Shown piece after piece: positions 42,101-50,491 of a stretch of 55,894 bases of DNA. How positions within the stretch are numbered: position 1 is the stretch's first letter; each line of letters opens with the position of its first letter. A program made the position numbers and the translations under genes. Source of the DNA: an uncultured Aquitalea sp. (GTDB lineage: Bacteria > Pseudomonadota > Gammaproteobacteria > Burkholderiales > Chromobacteriaceae); the NCBI RefSeq assembly GCF_945957525.1, contig NZ_CAMFLA010000024.1, positions 1 to 55,894 of the forward strand. The letters run 5' to 3'. Under the pieces are notes generated by a model. That model worked only from the letters and a program-made list of their open reading frames with translations, searched no databases and had not been told where the DNA came from.

Positions 42101-43211
42101 CTGCGTGCGCAAGTCCGACACCGTGGCGCGCATCGGCGGCGACGAGTTTCTTGTGCTGCTGGAAAACCAGTCTTCGGACAACCCGGCGATAGACATCGCC
42201 GCCAAGCTGGTGGCCGCTTGCGGCAAGCCCTTCTTGCTGGACGGCCACGAAATGATGGTGACCGCCAGCATCGGCATCAGCCTGTTCCCGCGCGATGGCC
42301 TGGATGCGGAAACCCTGATGCGCAATGCCGATATCGCCATGTACCAGTCCAAGGCCGAGGGCAAATCCTGCTTCCACTTTTATACCGAAGAGCTCACCCG
42401 TCACGCCATGTTGCGGGTAAAGATGGAGCAGGAGCTGCGTACTGCCCTGCGGCGCAAACAACTGCACCTAGCCTTGCAACCCAAATACCGGCTGACCGAC
42501 GGCAAACTCAGCGGCGCCGAGGTGCTGCTGCGCTGGCACCACCCGGATTTGGGACGCGTGCCGCCGGATGTGTTCATCCCGCTGGCGGAAGAGACGGGGC
42601 TCATCATTCCCATTGGCGCATGGACCCTTCGGCAAACCTGCCTGCTGATACGCAAATGGCTGGACATGGGCCTGACACCGGGCATGATCAGCATCAACAT
42701 CGCCGGACCGCAGATCCGCCGCGCGCCCTTGCAGGAAACCCTGCAGCACGCGCTGAACGAATTCCGCCTGTCGCCGGAACAGCTGGATCTGGAAGTCACC
42801 GAATCCTTCGTCATGCACCGCCCGGATGAGAGCCTGAAAGTGCTGCGCAATTTGCGCGAGCTGGGCGTTAACCTCTCCATTGACGACTTCGGCACCGGCT
42901 ACTCCTCGCTCGCCTATCTCAAGCAACTGCCCATCCAGACCCTGAAAATCGACAAATCCTTCGTCCGCGGCCTGCCGCACAACGAAAACGATGTCGGCAT
43001 CTGCCGCGCCATCATCTCGCTGGCCCGCACCATGCACATGCAACTGGTGGCGGAGGGTATTGAGACCGAGGAGCAACTGCGTTTTCTGGTGGAGGAAGGT
43101 TGCGAGTTCGGCCAGGGCTACCACTTTGCCAAACCCATGTCGGTGGAAGACTTCGAGGCCTTGCTGCAATCCAGCCGCATCAGTGAGCGCCTGCAGAGCA
43201 TCAGCCGCTAA
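39108..43211 (+). CDS. Hemerythrin-like/GAF/PAS diguanylate cyclase-phosphodiesterase (GGDEF-EAL)
   Basis: This multidomain c-di-GMP signalling protein of about 1367 aa starts at ATG 39108 (CAGGA 9 nt upstream). Residues about 15-120 look like a bacteriohemerythrin fold: LDKLH (H21), E56, HLAEH (H73, H77) and HRDSHD (H110, D115). The first HF-x2-EE histidine is Leu52, with His54 close by. A GAF-like segment (about 140-250), two PAS (about 262-500), a GAF (about 505-680) and two more PAS (about 690-930) follow. GGDEF is intact (RIGGDEF, about 1010). The EAL domain reads EVL, but keeps the RW, ITES-like EVTES, DDFGTGYSSLAYL, KIDKSFV, EGIE and GQGY residues, so both activities are possible. No membrane segment is visible. 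Confidence 0.93.
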   Translation: MPMHEWNLPRESELARLDKLHLPIAGLLRQWDDGGDRDAALCARLREAFGQLFHQEDALIHRCGLESAAADGHLAEHQQLLEKIDTALSEPGDAAHDALRGALRHWRRRHRDSHDLLLRYAASSLEHEQQRQREAHQREWRCAHAINRLLAAPGELSTALQQIAELLPAGLGWPPACGIHLLFRQWHVCSEAYDADRTRLHIALLVDGQVAGDLELSLAGDETDSTFLATESERLYRLAQCLEQALEQRERRQQADRQNAEFRIAMENAADATIVTDTRGRLSYANNAACNLLGYTREHMLRLNLTDLSPPEEMPRHLREFQALQHNGFLRGEFRLRRQDGRSLIMELNGVPLPEQRYLISGRDITASTLAENALRESEDRFRTIVEATGDGILVSEKSSGRFIFANQAMCQMLGYTSGQLTGLSMPHIHPDSELPDIRKTMRQMNEGRLAIASEIPVKRRDGSLFYADVKSSPIRFGQTPCLMAVFRDVSERREAELLLKRHLDIQSLLGTLSTQLANDPIETLWDRLPDMLGRVGSMLHADRGCLIRLDRLKRSSLLTHLWQKTGEDGLPLPNALNIPTSGMDWLCGELERQGFLTVDADTSLPAEGGTLKALMRVNGSRSLLIAPLRQQQEISQLIIMDCQSDRHWLWIESRMLQSVAEMLAGSIEQYYRTLELTESRRRLLEAQRIARVGSWEWDILHDSMHWSEEVYSIAGLHAEQIDSSYDNFLGLIHPQDSKLVRQAINRSLERLTPLELEHRIIRPDGSERVVCQQAIVRVSDNGRALRMTGTLQDITEAKQKELLLRQSATVYENTLEGVMITDRDLSILDVNPAFSQITGYSRQEIIGKNPRVLQSGKHDHHFYQQIHESIRVTGHWQGEIWNRRKNGDIYPEWLTISAVYDDQRVVTNYVGVFSDISQIKKSESDLEKLAHFDSLTGLPNRLLFLSRLDHAIENAKRSGAGVAILFIDLDNFKQVNDTLGHSTGDRLLLEVATRLKTCVRKSDTVARIGGDEFLVLLENQSSDNPAIDIAAKLVAACGKPFLLDGHEMMVTASIGISLFPRDGLDAETLMRNADIAMYQSKAEGKSCFHFYTEELTRHAMLRVKMEQELRTALRRKQLHLALQPKYRLTDGKLSGAEVLLRWHHPDLGRVPPDVFIPLAEETGLIIPIGAWTLRQTCLLIRKWLDMGLTPGMISINIAGPQIRRAPLQETLQHALNEFRLSPEQLDLEVTESFVMHRPDESLKVLRNLRELGVNLSIDDFGTGYSSLAYLKQLPIQTLKIDKSFVRGLPHNENDVGICRAIISLARTMHMQLVAEGIETEEQLRFLVEEGCEFGQGYHFAKPMSVEDFEALLQSSRISERLQSISR

Positions 43212-43330
43212 GACATGCTCCCCCCCAGCCCCTTCGTTGCAACGCTTGCCTTGTTCCGTCAGGCCCGCCCCTGCCAACCCATCCCTTGCAAGCCGCGACC
43301 AGCACGTCAGCTTGCCAGCGCGCAGACATG

Positions 43331-43364
43331 AAAAAACCGGCCCCCAGGGGCCGGTTTCGTTTTA
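43331..43364. terminator. Terminator between the GGDEF-EAL gene and gdhB
   Basis: AACCGGCCCC pairs with GGGGCCGGTT almost without a loop, with A-rich and T-rich flanks. It serves both convergent genes. Confidence 0.88.
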
Positions 43365-43388
43365 CTGCAGAGGCTTGCGCCGGCTAAC

Positions 43389-46300
43389 TCAGGCCAGCAA
43401 GTGGTTGTTGAGCTCGCGCATGCCGGCTGACAGCATGGCCAGATCCAGCGAGCTGAAAGACTGCAGCTCGGCAAACATCTGGTAGCACACGTCCAGCTCG
43501 CCGCGTCGCTTGGTCAGCCAGACATCTGCGAAGGCCTTGTCGGCCGACGCCTCGCTCAGCGCCAGCTTGCTCAGCTTGCGATGCAGGCGATACAGATCAT
43601 CGCGCAGCGCGGAGCGGGCCAGCGACTGCCAGCGGTTGTCGCGCGGCAGGCCGGTAATGGCGTCGCGCAGCCAGTCCAGTTGCAGCGTGCGGCCAAGCTG
43701 GTAGTAGTTTTGCGCCACTTCATCCAGCGTCAGCTCGCCGCCTTCGGCGATTTCGATGATGTCCATCAGTGGTACGGCGAACTCCAGACGAGCCAGCACG
43801 CTGGCCAGATCCTTCGGCATGTTCGCCATGTCCAGACGGGCTTCCAGCTCGGCCACGGCCGGGTACTGGGCAGCGGACACCAGCGCCGGCAGCTTGGCCA
43901 GCAGCGCTTGCACCTTGTCGGCGTACTGGGCAATGACGGCGTTCACCGAGGTGAACGGACGCTTGTTGCGCAGCACCCAGCGGGTAACACGCTCGATCAG
44001 CGTGCGCACCAGCACCATCATCTGCATCTGTTGGTCGGCCGGGATCAGGTTGTCCAGCGCCTCGATGCGGCCCCACAGGCTTTCCGCGTTGAACACGCGG
44101 CTGGCGATCCACCATGCGCGGGCGATGTCGGCCGCGGAGAACGGCGATTCCTCCTGCAGGCGGAACACAAAGGTGGTGCCCATGCGGTTGATGATCTGGT
44201 TGGCCAGCTGGTTGGCGATGATCTCGCGCTTCAGCTGATGCTGTTCCATCTGTTTGCCGAAGCGCTCTTGCAGCGGTTTCGGGAAGTAGTTCACCAGCAC
44301 CGGCAGGAAGTCGGCGTCATCCGGCACATCCGTCGCCAGAATGGCCTGATCCAGCGAAATCTTGCTGTAGGCCAGCAACACGGCGATCTCCGGCACGGTC
44401 AGACCCTGGCGGGCCAGGCGACGCTCGTTGATCTGGGTGTCGGACGGCAGGTACTCGATCTCGCGATTGAGTTCACCGGTCTTTTCCATGTGCGTGATCA
44501 TGCGGGCGTGGGTGGACAGCATGGACGCCGCCTCCAGCCGCTTGATGGCCAGCACCTGGGTTTGCAGCACGTTGTTGCGCAGCACCAAATGCCCCACTTC
44601 GTCGGTCATTTCAGCCAGCAACTCATTCCGCTGTTTCAGCGTCATGTCGCCGGCCTGCATGACCGCGCCCAGCAGGATCTTGATGTTCACCTCGTGGTCG
44701 GAGCAATCCACGCCGGCGGAGTTGTCGATGGCGTCAGTGGCGATGCGGCCGCCAGCCAGCGCAAACTCGACGCGACCCAACTGGGTGCAGGTGAGGTTGC
44801 CGCCTTCCGCTACAACACGGGCTTGCAGCTCGTTGCCGTTGACGCGCACCGGATCATTGGCGCGGTCGCGGGCGTCGGCGTGGCTCTGGCTGGAGGCCTT
44901 GATGTAGGTGCCGATGCCGCCGTTGTACAACAAGTCGATCTTGGCCTTGAGGATCTCGTGGATCAGCTCGTTCGGCGCCATGTGATCCTTGTCAGTTTCC
45001 AGCCATGCCTTCACTTCCGGCGACAGCGGGATGGACTTGGCGGAGCGCTCGAAAATGCCGCCGCCCTTCGAGATCAGTTCGCGGTTGTAATCGGTCCAGC
45101 TGGAACGCGGCAGATTGAACAGACGCGCGCGCTCGGCGAAGCTCGCCTTGGCGTTGGGCGTCGGGTCCAGGAAGATGTGCAGGTGGTTGAACGCCGCCTT
45201 CAGGCAGATGTGCTCCGACAGCAACATGCCGTTGCCGAACACGTCGCCGGCCATGTCGCCGATGCCGATAACGGAGAAATCCTGCTCCTGGGTGTTGACG
45301 CCCAAGTGACGGAAGTGGCGTTTTACCGACTCCCAGGCGCCGCGCGCGGTAATGCCCATGCCCTTGTGGTCGTAACCGGCGGAACCGCCGGAAGCGAAGG
45401 CGTCGCCCAGCCAGAAGCCGTAGGCTTCGGAAATGCCGTTGGCGATGTCGGAGAAGGTGGCGGTGCCCTTGTCGGCCGCTACCACCAGATACGGATCATC
45501 CGGGTCCAGGCGACGCACGTCGACCGGCGGCACGATCTGACCGCTCACCAGATTGTCGGTCACGTCCAGCAACGCGGAAATGAAGATCTTGTAGCAAGCG
45601 ATGCCTTCGGCGAGGAAGGCTTCGCGATCGCTCGGCGCCGGCAATTGCTTGCCGACAAAACCACCCTTTGAACCCATCGGCACGATCACGGAGTTCTTCA
45701 CCATCTGCGCCTTCACCAGGCCCAGCACCTCGGTGCGGAAGTCCTCCATGCGGTCCGACCAGCGCAGACCGCCGCGCGCCACCTTGGAGCCGCGCAGATG
45801 CACGCCTTCAACACGCGGGCTGTACACCCAGATTTCGAACATCGGGCGCGGCTGCGGCAGGAAAGGCACTGCGCCGGATTCCAGCTTGAAGGACATATAG
45901 GACTTGAACTGGCCGTCCTTGTCCTTCTGCCAGAAGTTGGTGCGGCGGGTCGCCAGAATCACGGACAGGAAGCCGTTGAGGATGCGGTCTTCGTCCAGGT
46001 TGGCCACGTTGTCCAGCAGCGTCTTCACTTCGGCCAACAGGGCCTCGGCGCGGGCGTCGTCGGCCTTGACCGGGTCCAGACGGGCTTCGAACAGGCCCAC
46101 CAAGCGTCGGGTGATGTCTGGGTAATTGGCGACACACTGCTCGAGATAGCTCTGGCTGAAAGTCAGGCCGCCCTGGCGCAGGTACTTGGCCAACGCGCGC
46201 ACCAGCGAGATTTCGCGCCAGTCGAGCCCGGCAATCAGCGCCAGACGGTTGAAGCCGTCATTTTCGCAACGCTTGGCGAACACTTGCGCCAGCAGCTCCT

Positions 46301-48200
46301 GGAAGTCCTTCTGTACGCTTTCGTCCGACATCTGGTCGAAGAAAGCGCCTACGTCCAGACCGAAATCGCTGATCCAGACGCTGCTGCCGTCTTCACGGGT
46401 GACGCAGTACGGATGCTCATCGCGCACCTTCACGCCCATGTTTTCCAGAATCGGCAGGCTGGAAGACAGGCTCATGGCCTCGTTGAAGCGGAACAGCTTG
46501 AGATTGAAAGCCTGATTGTCGCGATGGAACGGGCGGTACAGTTTCATACCCAGCGGGCTGGCTTCGCTGACGGACTCCAGCAGCTGGATGTCCAGTACGG
46601 CGTTGCGTACCGCAAACTCTTCGCGATAGGCCACTGGGAAGGCGCTGCGATAGCGTTTGAACAGCAAATTGCCGGTTTCTTCGCCGTGGATTTCCACCAG
46701 TTGCTGATGCATTTCCTCCACCCAGCCGCGCACCAGGCGTGCGATTTCGGCTTCGATGTCGGCTTCGCGGAAGGCCGGCAGCTTGGAGGCGTTGGTGCGG
46801 ATGATGTAATGCACGCGAGCCAGCGAGCTGTCGCTGATCTGCACGCTGAATTCAGCGGCATTGCCGTTGAAAGCCGCCATCAGCACCTTTTCGATCTTCA
46901 GGCGCACTTCGGTGTTGAAGCTGTCGCGCGGCGCGTACACCAGGCAGCTGACATAACGGTGATAACGGTCGGTGCGCACAAACAGGCGCACGCGCGGACG
47001 TTCTTGCAGGCTGACGATGCCTTCGGCGATCGGGCCCAGCACTTCCGCCGGGATTTCAAACAGTTCGTCGCGCGGATAGGACTCCAGCACGAAACTGAGG
47101 GTCTTGGCCTTGTAGCTGTCGTCAACGTAGTCGCAACCGGCCACCACGCCCGCCACTTTCTTGCGGATGATGGGGATGTCTTTCGGCGACGCCTGGTAAG
47201 CACTGGCGGTGTACAGGCCCAGGAAGCGGCGCTCGCCGATCACTTCGCCCTTGTCGTTGAAACGCTTGATGCCGACAAAATCGACGTATGCAGGACGGTG
47301 GATCAGGGAGCGGGTCTGGGACTTGTTGAGGATGATCAGCTGCGGCAGGTGCGCCAGTTCGCGCAGTTGCTGCGGCAAGAGCTCAAAGCTGGCGGAGTAT
47401 TCCTTGTCACCCTGATCGCGCAGGATGCCGAGGCCGCTTTCCTTGACGATCTTCAGGCTGTCCTTGCCGTCGCGCTTGACCAGATCGTAGTCGCAGTAGC
47501 CCATGAACAGGAAGTGATTGCCGGCCATCCACTGCAGGTAGTCAACGGCTTCCTTGGCCTCATCGGCGCGCGGGCCTTTGAGCTTGCCCAGGTCTTTGGC
47601 GATGTTGCCCACCATGTCGCGCATCTTGGGCTCGTCGCTCACCACCAGACGGATGTCGGTGATGATGCGGGTCAACTCCGCTTCCAGCTTAGCGAGGGTG
47701 GCCGCGTCGCTGACGCGGTCGATCTGCACATGAATGAAGGATTCCAGCGGCAGGCTGCGGTCTTCTGTGCGGCGGATCTCGACAATGTTGCCGTTCTTGT
47801 CGCGACCGACCGACAGCACCGGGTGCACCAGCAAGTGCAGATTGATGTTGTAACGCGCCAGCAGCATGGTGACCGAGTCGATCAGGAACGGCATGTCGTC
47901 GTTCACGATCTCGATCACGGAGTGTGTGCTTTGCCAGCCGTCACGTTCGAAATCGGGGGTGTAAATGCGCACCTTCTGTACGCCCGGGGCGCGCTTCTGG
48001 GCAAATTCGTAATGCGCGAGCGCCGCGCCGAACAGGTCCAGCGACGAGAACTGCCGCAGGTCGGCGTGTTCGGTTTCCTCGAAGTAGATCGGGAAGAACG
48101 ACGCCAGTTTTTGTGTCTCCTTGGAAGAAAGCTTGCTCTCGGCAACAGCCTGGATATCAGCGATCAGGCTGGCCAGTTCGGTCTTGTTGGTAAGCGACAT
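43389..48200 (-). CDS. gdhB: NAD-specific glutamate dehydrogenase, 180-kDa type
   Basis: This is the large catabolic enzyme that oxidises glutamate to 2-oxoglutarate with NAD. At 1603 aa it matches the 180-kDa family. The long N-terminal regulatory region (from MSLTNKTELASL, with ACT-like segments) runs to about residue 700. The catalytic core has LRWSDRMEDFRTEVLGLVKAQ and the substrate-lysine motif GSKGGFVGKQLP (about 845-865), then the NAD-binding domain (GIGDMAGDVFGNGML) and a helical C-terminal part. Arginine and ornithine degradation feeds glutamate to it, which fits the divergent transporter-argR operon. In P. aeruginosa gdhB is an ArgR target. Confidence 0.96.
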   Translation of the reverse strand: MSLTNKTELASLIADIQAVAESKLSSKETQKLASFFPIYFEETEHADLRQFSSLDLFGAALAHYEFAQKRAPGVQKVRIYTPDFERDGWQSTHSVIEIVNDDMPFLIDSVTMLLARYNINLHLLVHPVLSVGRDKNGNIVEIRRTEDRSLPLESFIHVQIDRVSDAATLAKLEAELTRIITDIRLVVSDEPKMRDMVGNIAKDLGKLKGPRADEAKEAVDYLQWMAGNHFLFMGYCDYDLVKRDGKDSLKIVKESGLGILRDQGDKEYSASFELLPQQLRELAHLPQLIILNKSQTRSLIHRPAYVDFVGIKRFNDKGEVIGERRFLGLYTASAYQASPKDIPIIRKKVAGVVAGCDYVDDSYKAKTLSFVLESYPRDELFEIPAEVLGPIAEGIVSLQERPRVRLFVRTDRYHRYVSCLVYAPRDSFNTEVRLKIEKVLMAAFNGNAAEFSVQISDSSLARVHYIIRTNASKLPAFREADIEAEIARLVRGWVEEMHQQLVEIHGEETGNLLFKRYRSAFPVAYREEFAVRNAVLDIQLLESVSEASPLGMKLYRPFHRDNQAFNLKLFRFNEAMSLSSSLPILENMGVKVRDEHPYCVTREDGSSVWISDFGLDVGAFFDQMSDESVQKDFQELLAQVFAKRCENDGFNRLALIAGLDWREISLVRALAKYLRQGGLTFSQSYLEQCVANYPDITRRLVGLFEARLDPVKADDARAEALLAEVKTLLDNVANLDEDRILNGFLSVILATRRTNFWQKDKDGQFKSYMSFKLESGAVPFLPQPRPMFEIWVYSPRVEGVHLRGSKVARGGLRWSDRMEDFRTEVLGLVKAQMVKNSVIVPMGSKGGFVGKQLPAPSDREAFLAEGIACYKIFISALLDVTDNLVSGQIVPPVDVRRLDPDDPYLVVAADKGTATFSDIANGISEAYGFWLGDAFASGGSAGYDHKGMGITARGAWESVKRHFRHLGVNTQEQDFSVIGIGDMAGDVFGNGMLLSEHICLKAAFNHLHIFLDPTPNAKASFAERARLFNLPRSSWTDYNRELISKGGGIFERSAKSIPLSPEVKAWLETDKDHMAPNELIHEILKAKIDLLYNGGIGTYIKASSQSHADARDRANDPVRVNGNELQARVVAEGGNLTCTQLGRVEFALAGGRIATDAIDNSAGVDCSDHEVNIKILLGAVMQAGDMTLKQRNELLAEMTDEVGHLVLRNNVLQTQVLAIKRLEAASMLSTHARMITHMEKTGELNREIEYLPSDTQINERRLARQGLTVPEIAVLLAYSKISLDQAILATDVPDDADFLPVLVNYFPKPLQERFGKQMEQHQLKREIIANQLANQIINRMGTTFVFRLQEESPFSAADIARAWWIASRVFNAESLWGRIEALDNLIPADQQMQMMVLVRTLIERVTRWVLRNKRPFTSVNAVIAQYADKVQALLAKLPALVSAAQYPAVAELEARLDMANMPKDLASVLARLEFAVPLMDIIEIAEGGELTLDEVAQNYYQLGRTLQLDWLRDAITGLPRDNRWQSLARSALRDDLYRLHRKLSKLALSEASADKAFADVWLTKRRGELDVCYQMFAELQSFSSLDLAMLSAGMRELNNHLLA

Positions 48201-48725
48201 GGGGCTTCTCTTGTTGTATGCACGGAGTGTGTCGGGGGCATTGTAGTAACCCCGCTACCTGCGGGATTTCCATATTGCGACGCCGACGTACAGAAACATG
48301 GGATGCATTGCAGCATGAAAAACCGGCCGGGATGAGTAACCGGATTTTTCTCCCACACCAAGCCTTATAGCAATGCGACGATCAATTACAAAAAGGCTTT
48401 GGCGCCTTGCATTGTATACAATCCTGCTGTCCGCACATAACTCTTTGATTTTTTGTATGTTTCACATTGTATACAAATAAGGGTAGAATGCGCGCGGTAC
48501 CTTCCGTCCAGTTGTAGCCTGTTTCTGGCGGATTGTTGGACAAGGGTTTTCCATGCCAACATTTTGTCCAGCGCGCACCGCTTACCCGGTGCAAAGCAGA
48601 CATAACAATAACAGGCTCCGGTCCGTCTTGCCGCACAGAGTGGCGGGAATCCCCATCGGATCGGGTTTACATTGCCCGGGGCAGGCCGCCAACGGTCGTC
48701 CCTGCGAGAAAAAGAGACACATCAT
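48201..48725. other. Divergent control region between gdhB and aotJ
   Basis: This 525-bp gene-free region contains, from the gdhB side, a TACAAT box (48245-48240, minus) without a -35, and GTCGC-N8-AA words on the minus strand at about 48262-48282 and 48360-48380 (a third covers the gdhB start). Two TTGTATACAA palindromes and the aotJ promoter follow, then a leader of about 230 nt with a small GCACCG/CGGTGC hairpin near 48574-48591. Confidence 0.6.
48411..48489 (+). promoter_or_regulatory. aotJ promoter with two TTGTATACAA operators
   Basis: TTCACA (48461-48466), a 17-nt spacer and TAGAAT (48484-48489) form a good sigma-70 promoter. The palindrome TTGTATACAA fills the spacer (48467-48476). 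A longer perfect copy ATTGTATACAAT lies at 48411-48422, 55 bp (about five helical turns) upstream. The arrangement suggests repression, possibly with looping. This motif type is known for GntR/FCD-family regulators, and no such gene is in the window. Confidence 0.7.
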
Positions 48726-49490
48726 ATGAAGAAGGTTTTCCTTGCCGCCGCGCTGACCGCCAGCGTTTCCGCATTTGCCGCCCAGGCTGAAACCGTGCGT
48801 TTCGGCGTCGACCTCAACTACCCGCCCTTCTCCAAACAAGGCGCGGACGGCAAACCGCAAGGTTTTGACATCGACATGGCGAACGCCCTGTGCGCCTCGA
48901 TGAAAGTCACCTGCCAGATCGTCCCGCAAGACTGGGACGGCCTGATTCCGGCCCTCAACGCCAACAAGTTCGACGCCATCCTGTCTTCGATGCAAATCAC
49001 CGAAGAGCGCAAGAAAGCCGTCGACTTCACCAACAAGTACTACAACATCGCCAGCCGCATCATCGCCAAGGAAGGCACCCAGGTCAGCCAGACCTCCTTC
49101 AAGGGCAAAAAAATCGGCGTGCTGCGTGCCTCCACCCAGGAAAAATTCGCCAAGGACTTCTGGGGCAAAAACGGCGCTACCGTTGTGGCCTACACCAAAT
49201 CGCCCGAGTCTTTCCTGGATCTGAAAGCCGGCCGCGTTGACGCCGTTTTCGTTGACGGCGCAGTGGGCGACCAGGAATTCCTCAAGACCGACGGCGGCAA
49301 GGGCTATGCCTTTGTCGGCCCCAACTACGCCGATGTGAAGTACTTCGGCCTGGGCGCCGGCATTGCCGTGAAGAAGGGCAACAAGGCACTGGTGGACCGT
49401 CTGAACAAGGCCATCGTCGACATCCGCAAGGACGGCGCTTACAAGAAGATCCAGGACAAGTACTTCCGCTTCGACGTCTACGGCAACTAA
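48726..49490 (+). CDS. aotJ: Basic amino-acid ABC transporter, substrate-binding protein (AotJ/HisJ type)
   Basis: This periplasmic protein of 254 aa starts at ATG 48726 with a signal peptide ending AFAAQAE (about residue 20). VRFGVDLNYPPFSKQ, GFDIDMANALCASMKV, QDWDGLIPALNANKFDAILSSMQITEERKKAVDFTN and KKIGVLRASTQEKF are typical of lysine/arginine/ornithine/histidine-binding proteins. Linkage to an ArgR-type regulator and gdhB favours arginine or ornithine as substrate, by analogy with the P. aeruginosa aot operon. A long leader, a repeat element and a strong hairpin downstream suggest it is expressed above the permease genes. Confidence 0.92.
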   Translation: MKKVFLAAALTASVSAFAAQAETVRFGVDLNYPPFSKQGADGKPQGFDIDMANALCASMKVTCQIVPQDWDGLIPALNANKFDAILSSMQITEERKKAVDFTNKYYNIASRIIAKEGTQVSQTSFKGKKIGVLRASTQEKFAKDFWGKNGATVVAYTKSPESFLDLKAGRVDAVFVDGAVGDQEFLKTDGGKGYAFVGPNYADVKYFGLGAGIAVKKGNKALVDRLNKAIVDIRKDGAYKKIQDKYFRFDVYGN

Positions 49491-49595
49491 GACCCGCTGA
49501 CCCAAGCCCTGATCCTGCGCTCGCCTCCTTGTCGTACTTCGGGTACTGCCTGCGTCGCGCGCCTTGGCTCAGAGCCTCTACGAGGTTTTGTTAGC
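49491..49595 (-). repeat. Dispersed ~105-bp element, copy 1
   Basis: It begins directly after the aotJ stop codon. Its reverse complement is about three-quarters identical by eye to 55439-55545, sharing GCTAACA-AACC, CTGAGCCAAGGC, CGAAGTACGACAAGGA, GCAGGATC and GTCAGCG in the same order. It does not code for a recognisable protein. Confidence 0.75.
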
Positions 49596-49622
49596 GGTTC
49601 CAAGCCCAACGTCCCGCTGTCT

Positions 49623-49646
49623 CGCCGGCAACTGCCGTTGCCGGCG
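49623..49646 (+). promoter_or_regulatory. Strong intercistronic stem-loop between aotJ and aotQ
   Basis: A perfect 10-bp inverted repeat (CGCCGGCAAC / GTTGCCGGCG, loop TGCC) has no T-run after it. Such hairpins after binding-protein genes often protect the upstream mRNA. That role is inferred here. The whole 49491-49801 gap has no gene: it holds the repeat element, this hairpin and one dispersed word. Confidence 0.65.
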
Positions 49647-49704
49647 TCCTCCCGTTGCAGACCACGCTCATGCCGCTCACCCGGCAGGGGCGTTGCCGTC
49701 CCCT

Positions 49705-49716
49705 CTTCGGCCAACC
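49705..49716 (+). repeat. Dispersed word CTTCGGCCAACC (copy in aotJ-aotQ gap)
   Basis: Exact core match in non-coding DNA about 85 bp before the aotQ start. Confidence 0.8.
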
Positions 49717-49801
49717 CGGCTGCAGCGCGGGCGCAATGCAACGGCAGGCGCACAGCAATGCGATGTCCTCCTCTTCCAACGTATTCCCGGGGAGCTTCCC
49801 A

Positions 49802-50491
49802 ATGTTCTTGCAAGGTTACCTACCCAGCATCCTCGAAGGAGCGGTGCTGACCTTGAAGCTGGCTGGCGCCGCGCTGGCGGTGTCGGTGGCGCTGGGCCTG
49901 ATTGGCGCCATGTTCAAAATGGCCCCGTCCAGACCACTTCGCCTGCTGGCCGAACTCTATTCCACCGTAGTGCGCGGCGTACCGGACCTAGTGTGGATGT
50001 TTTTGCTGTTCTTCGGCGTGCAGATGTTGCTCAACGACCTGTGCGCCGCGATGGCTTGGCCCGCGCCCGACATCGACCCCTTTGTTGCCGGCGTGCTGAC
50101 GCTGGGCTTCATCTTCGGCGCCTATATGACCGAAACCTTCCGTGGCGCCATCATGGCGGTGCCCAAAGGCCAGATGGAGGCCGGCTACGCTTACGGCATG
50201 GGACCGTTGCGGGTGTTTTTCCGCATTACCTTCCCCCAGATGGTGCGTTTCGCCCTGCCCAGCTTTTCCAACAACTGGCTGGTACTGGTGAAGTCCACCG
50301 CACTGGTGTCGGTGATTGGCCTCAATGATGTGATGTATCGCGCCGATGCGGCCAAATCCACCACGCAGGAACCCTTCAATGTCTACATGGTGGTTGCCGG
50401 GCTGTTCCTGGCCATCACCACCGTATCCAACCTGCTGCTGCGCGCGCTGGAAAAGCACTACGCGACCGGACTGAAGGAGAGTGAACTGTGA
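49802..50491 (+). CDS. aotQ: Basic amino-acid ABC transporter permease (AotQ/HisQ type)
   Basis: This inner-membrane permease of 229 aa starts at ATG 49802 with GGGGAG 7 nt upstream. It has about five TM helices and the permease EAA loop (EAGYAYGMGPLRVFFRITFPQ, about 122-142) that contacts the ATPase. STVVRGVPDLVWMFLLFFG is the conserved polar amino-acid permease motif. It overlaps aotM by 4 nt (GTGA), so the two are coupled and form the heterodimeric channel. Confidence 0.94.
   Translation: MFLQGYLPSILEGAVLTLKLAGAALAVSVALGLIGAMFKMAPSRPLRLLAELYSTVVRGVPDLVWMFLLFFGVQMLLNDLCAAMAWPAPDIDPFVAGVLTLGFIFGAYMTETFRGAIMAVPKGQMEAGYAYGMGPLRVFFRITFPQMVRFALPSFSNNWLVLVKSTALVSVIGLNDVMYRADAAKSTTQEPFNVYMVVAGLFLAITTVSNLLLRALEKHYATGLKESEL

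Noticed and set aside
43581-48335. Very long plus-strand frames (696 and 845 codons) opposite gdhB
   Set aside because: Their composition mirrors the antisense of gdhB codons. No motif, start signal or conserved domain is visible.
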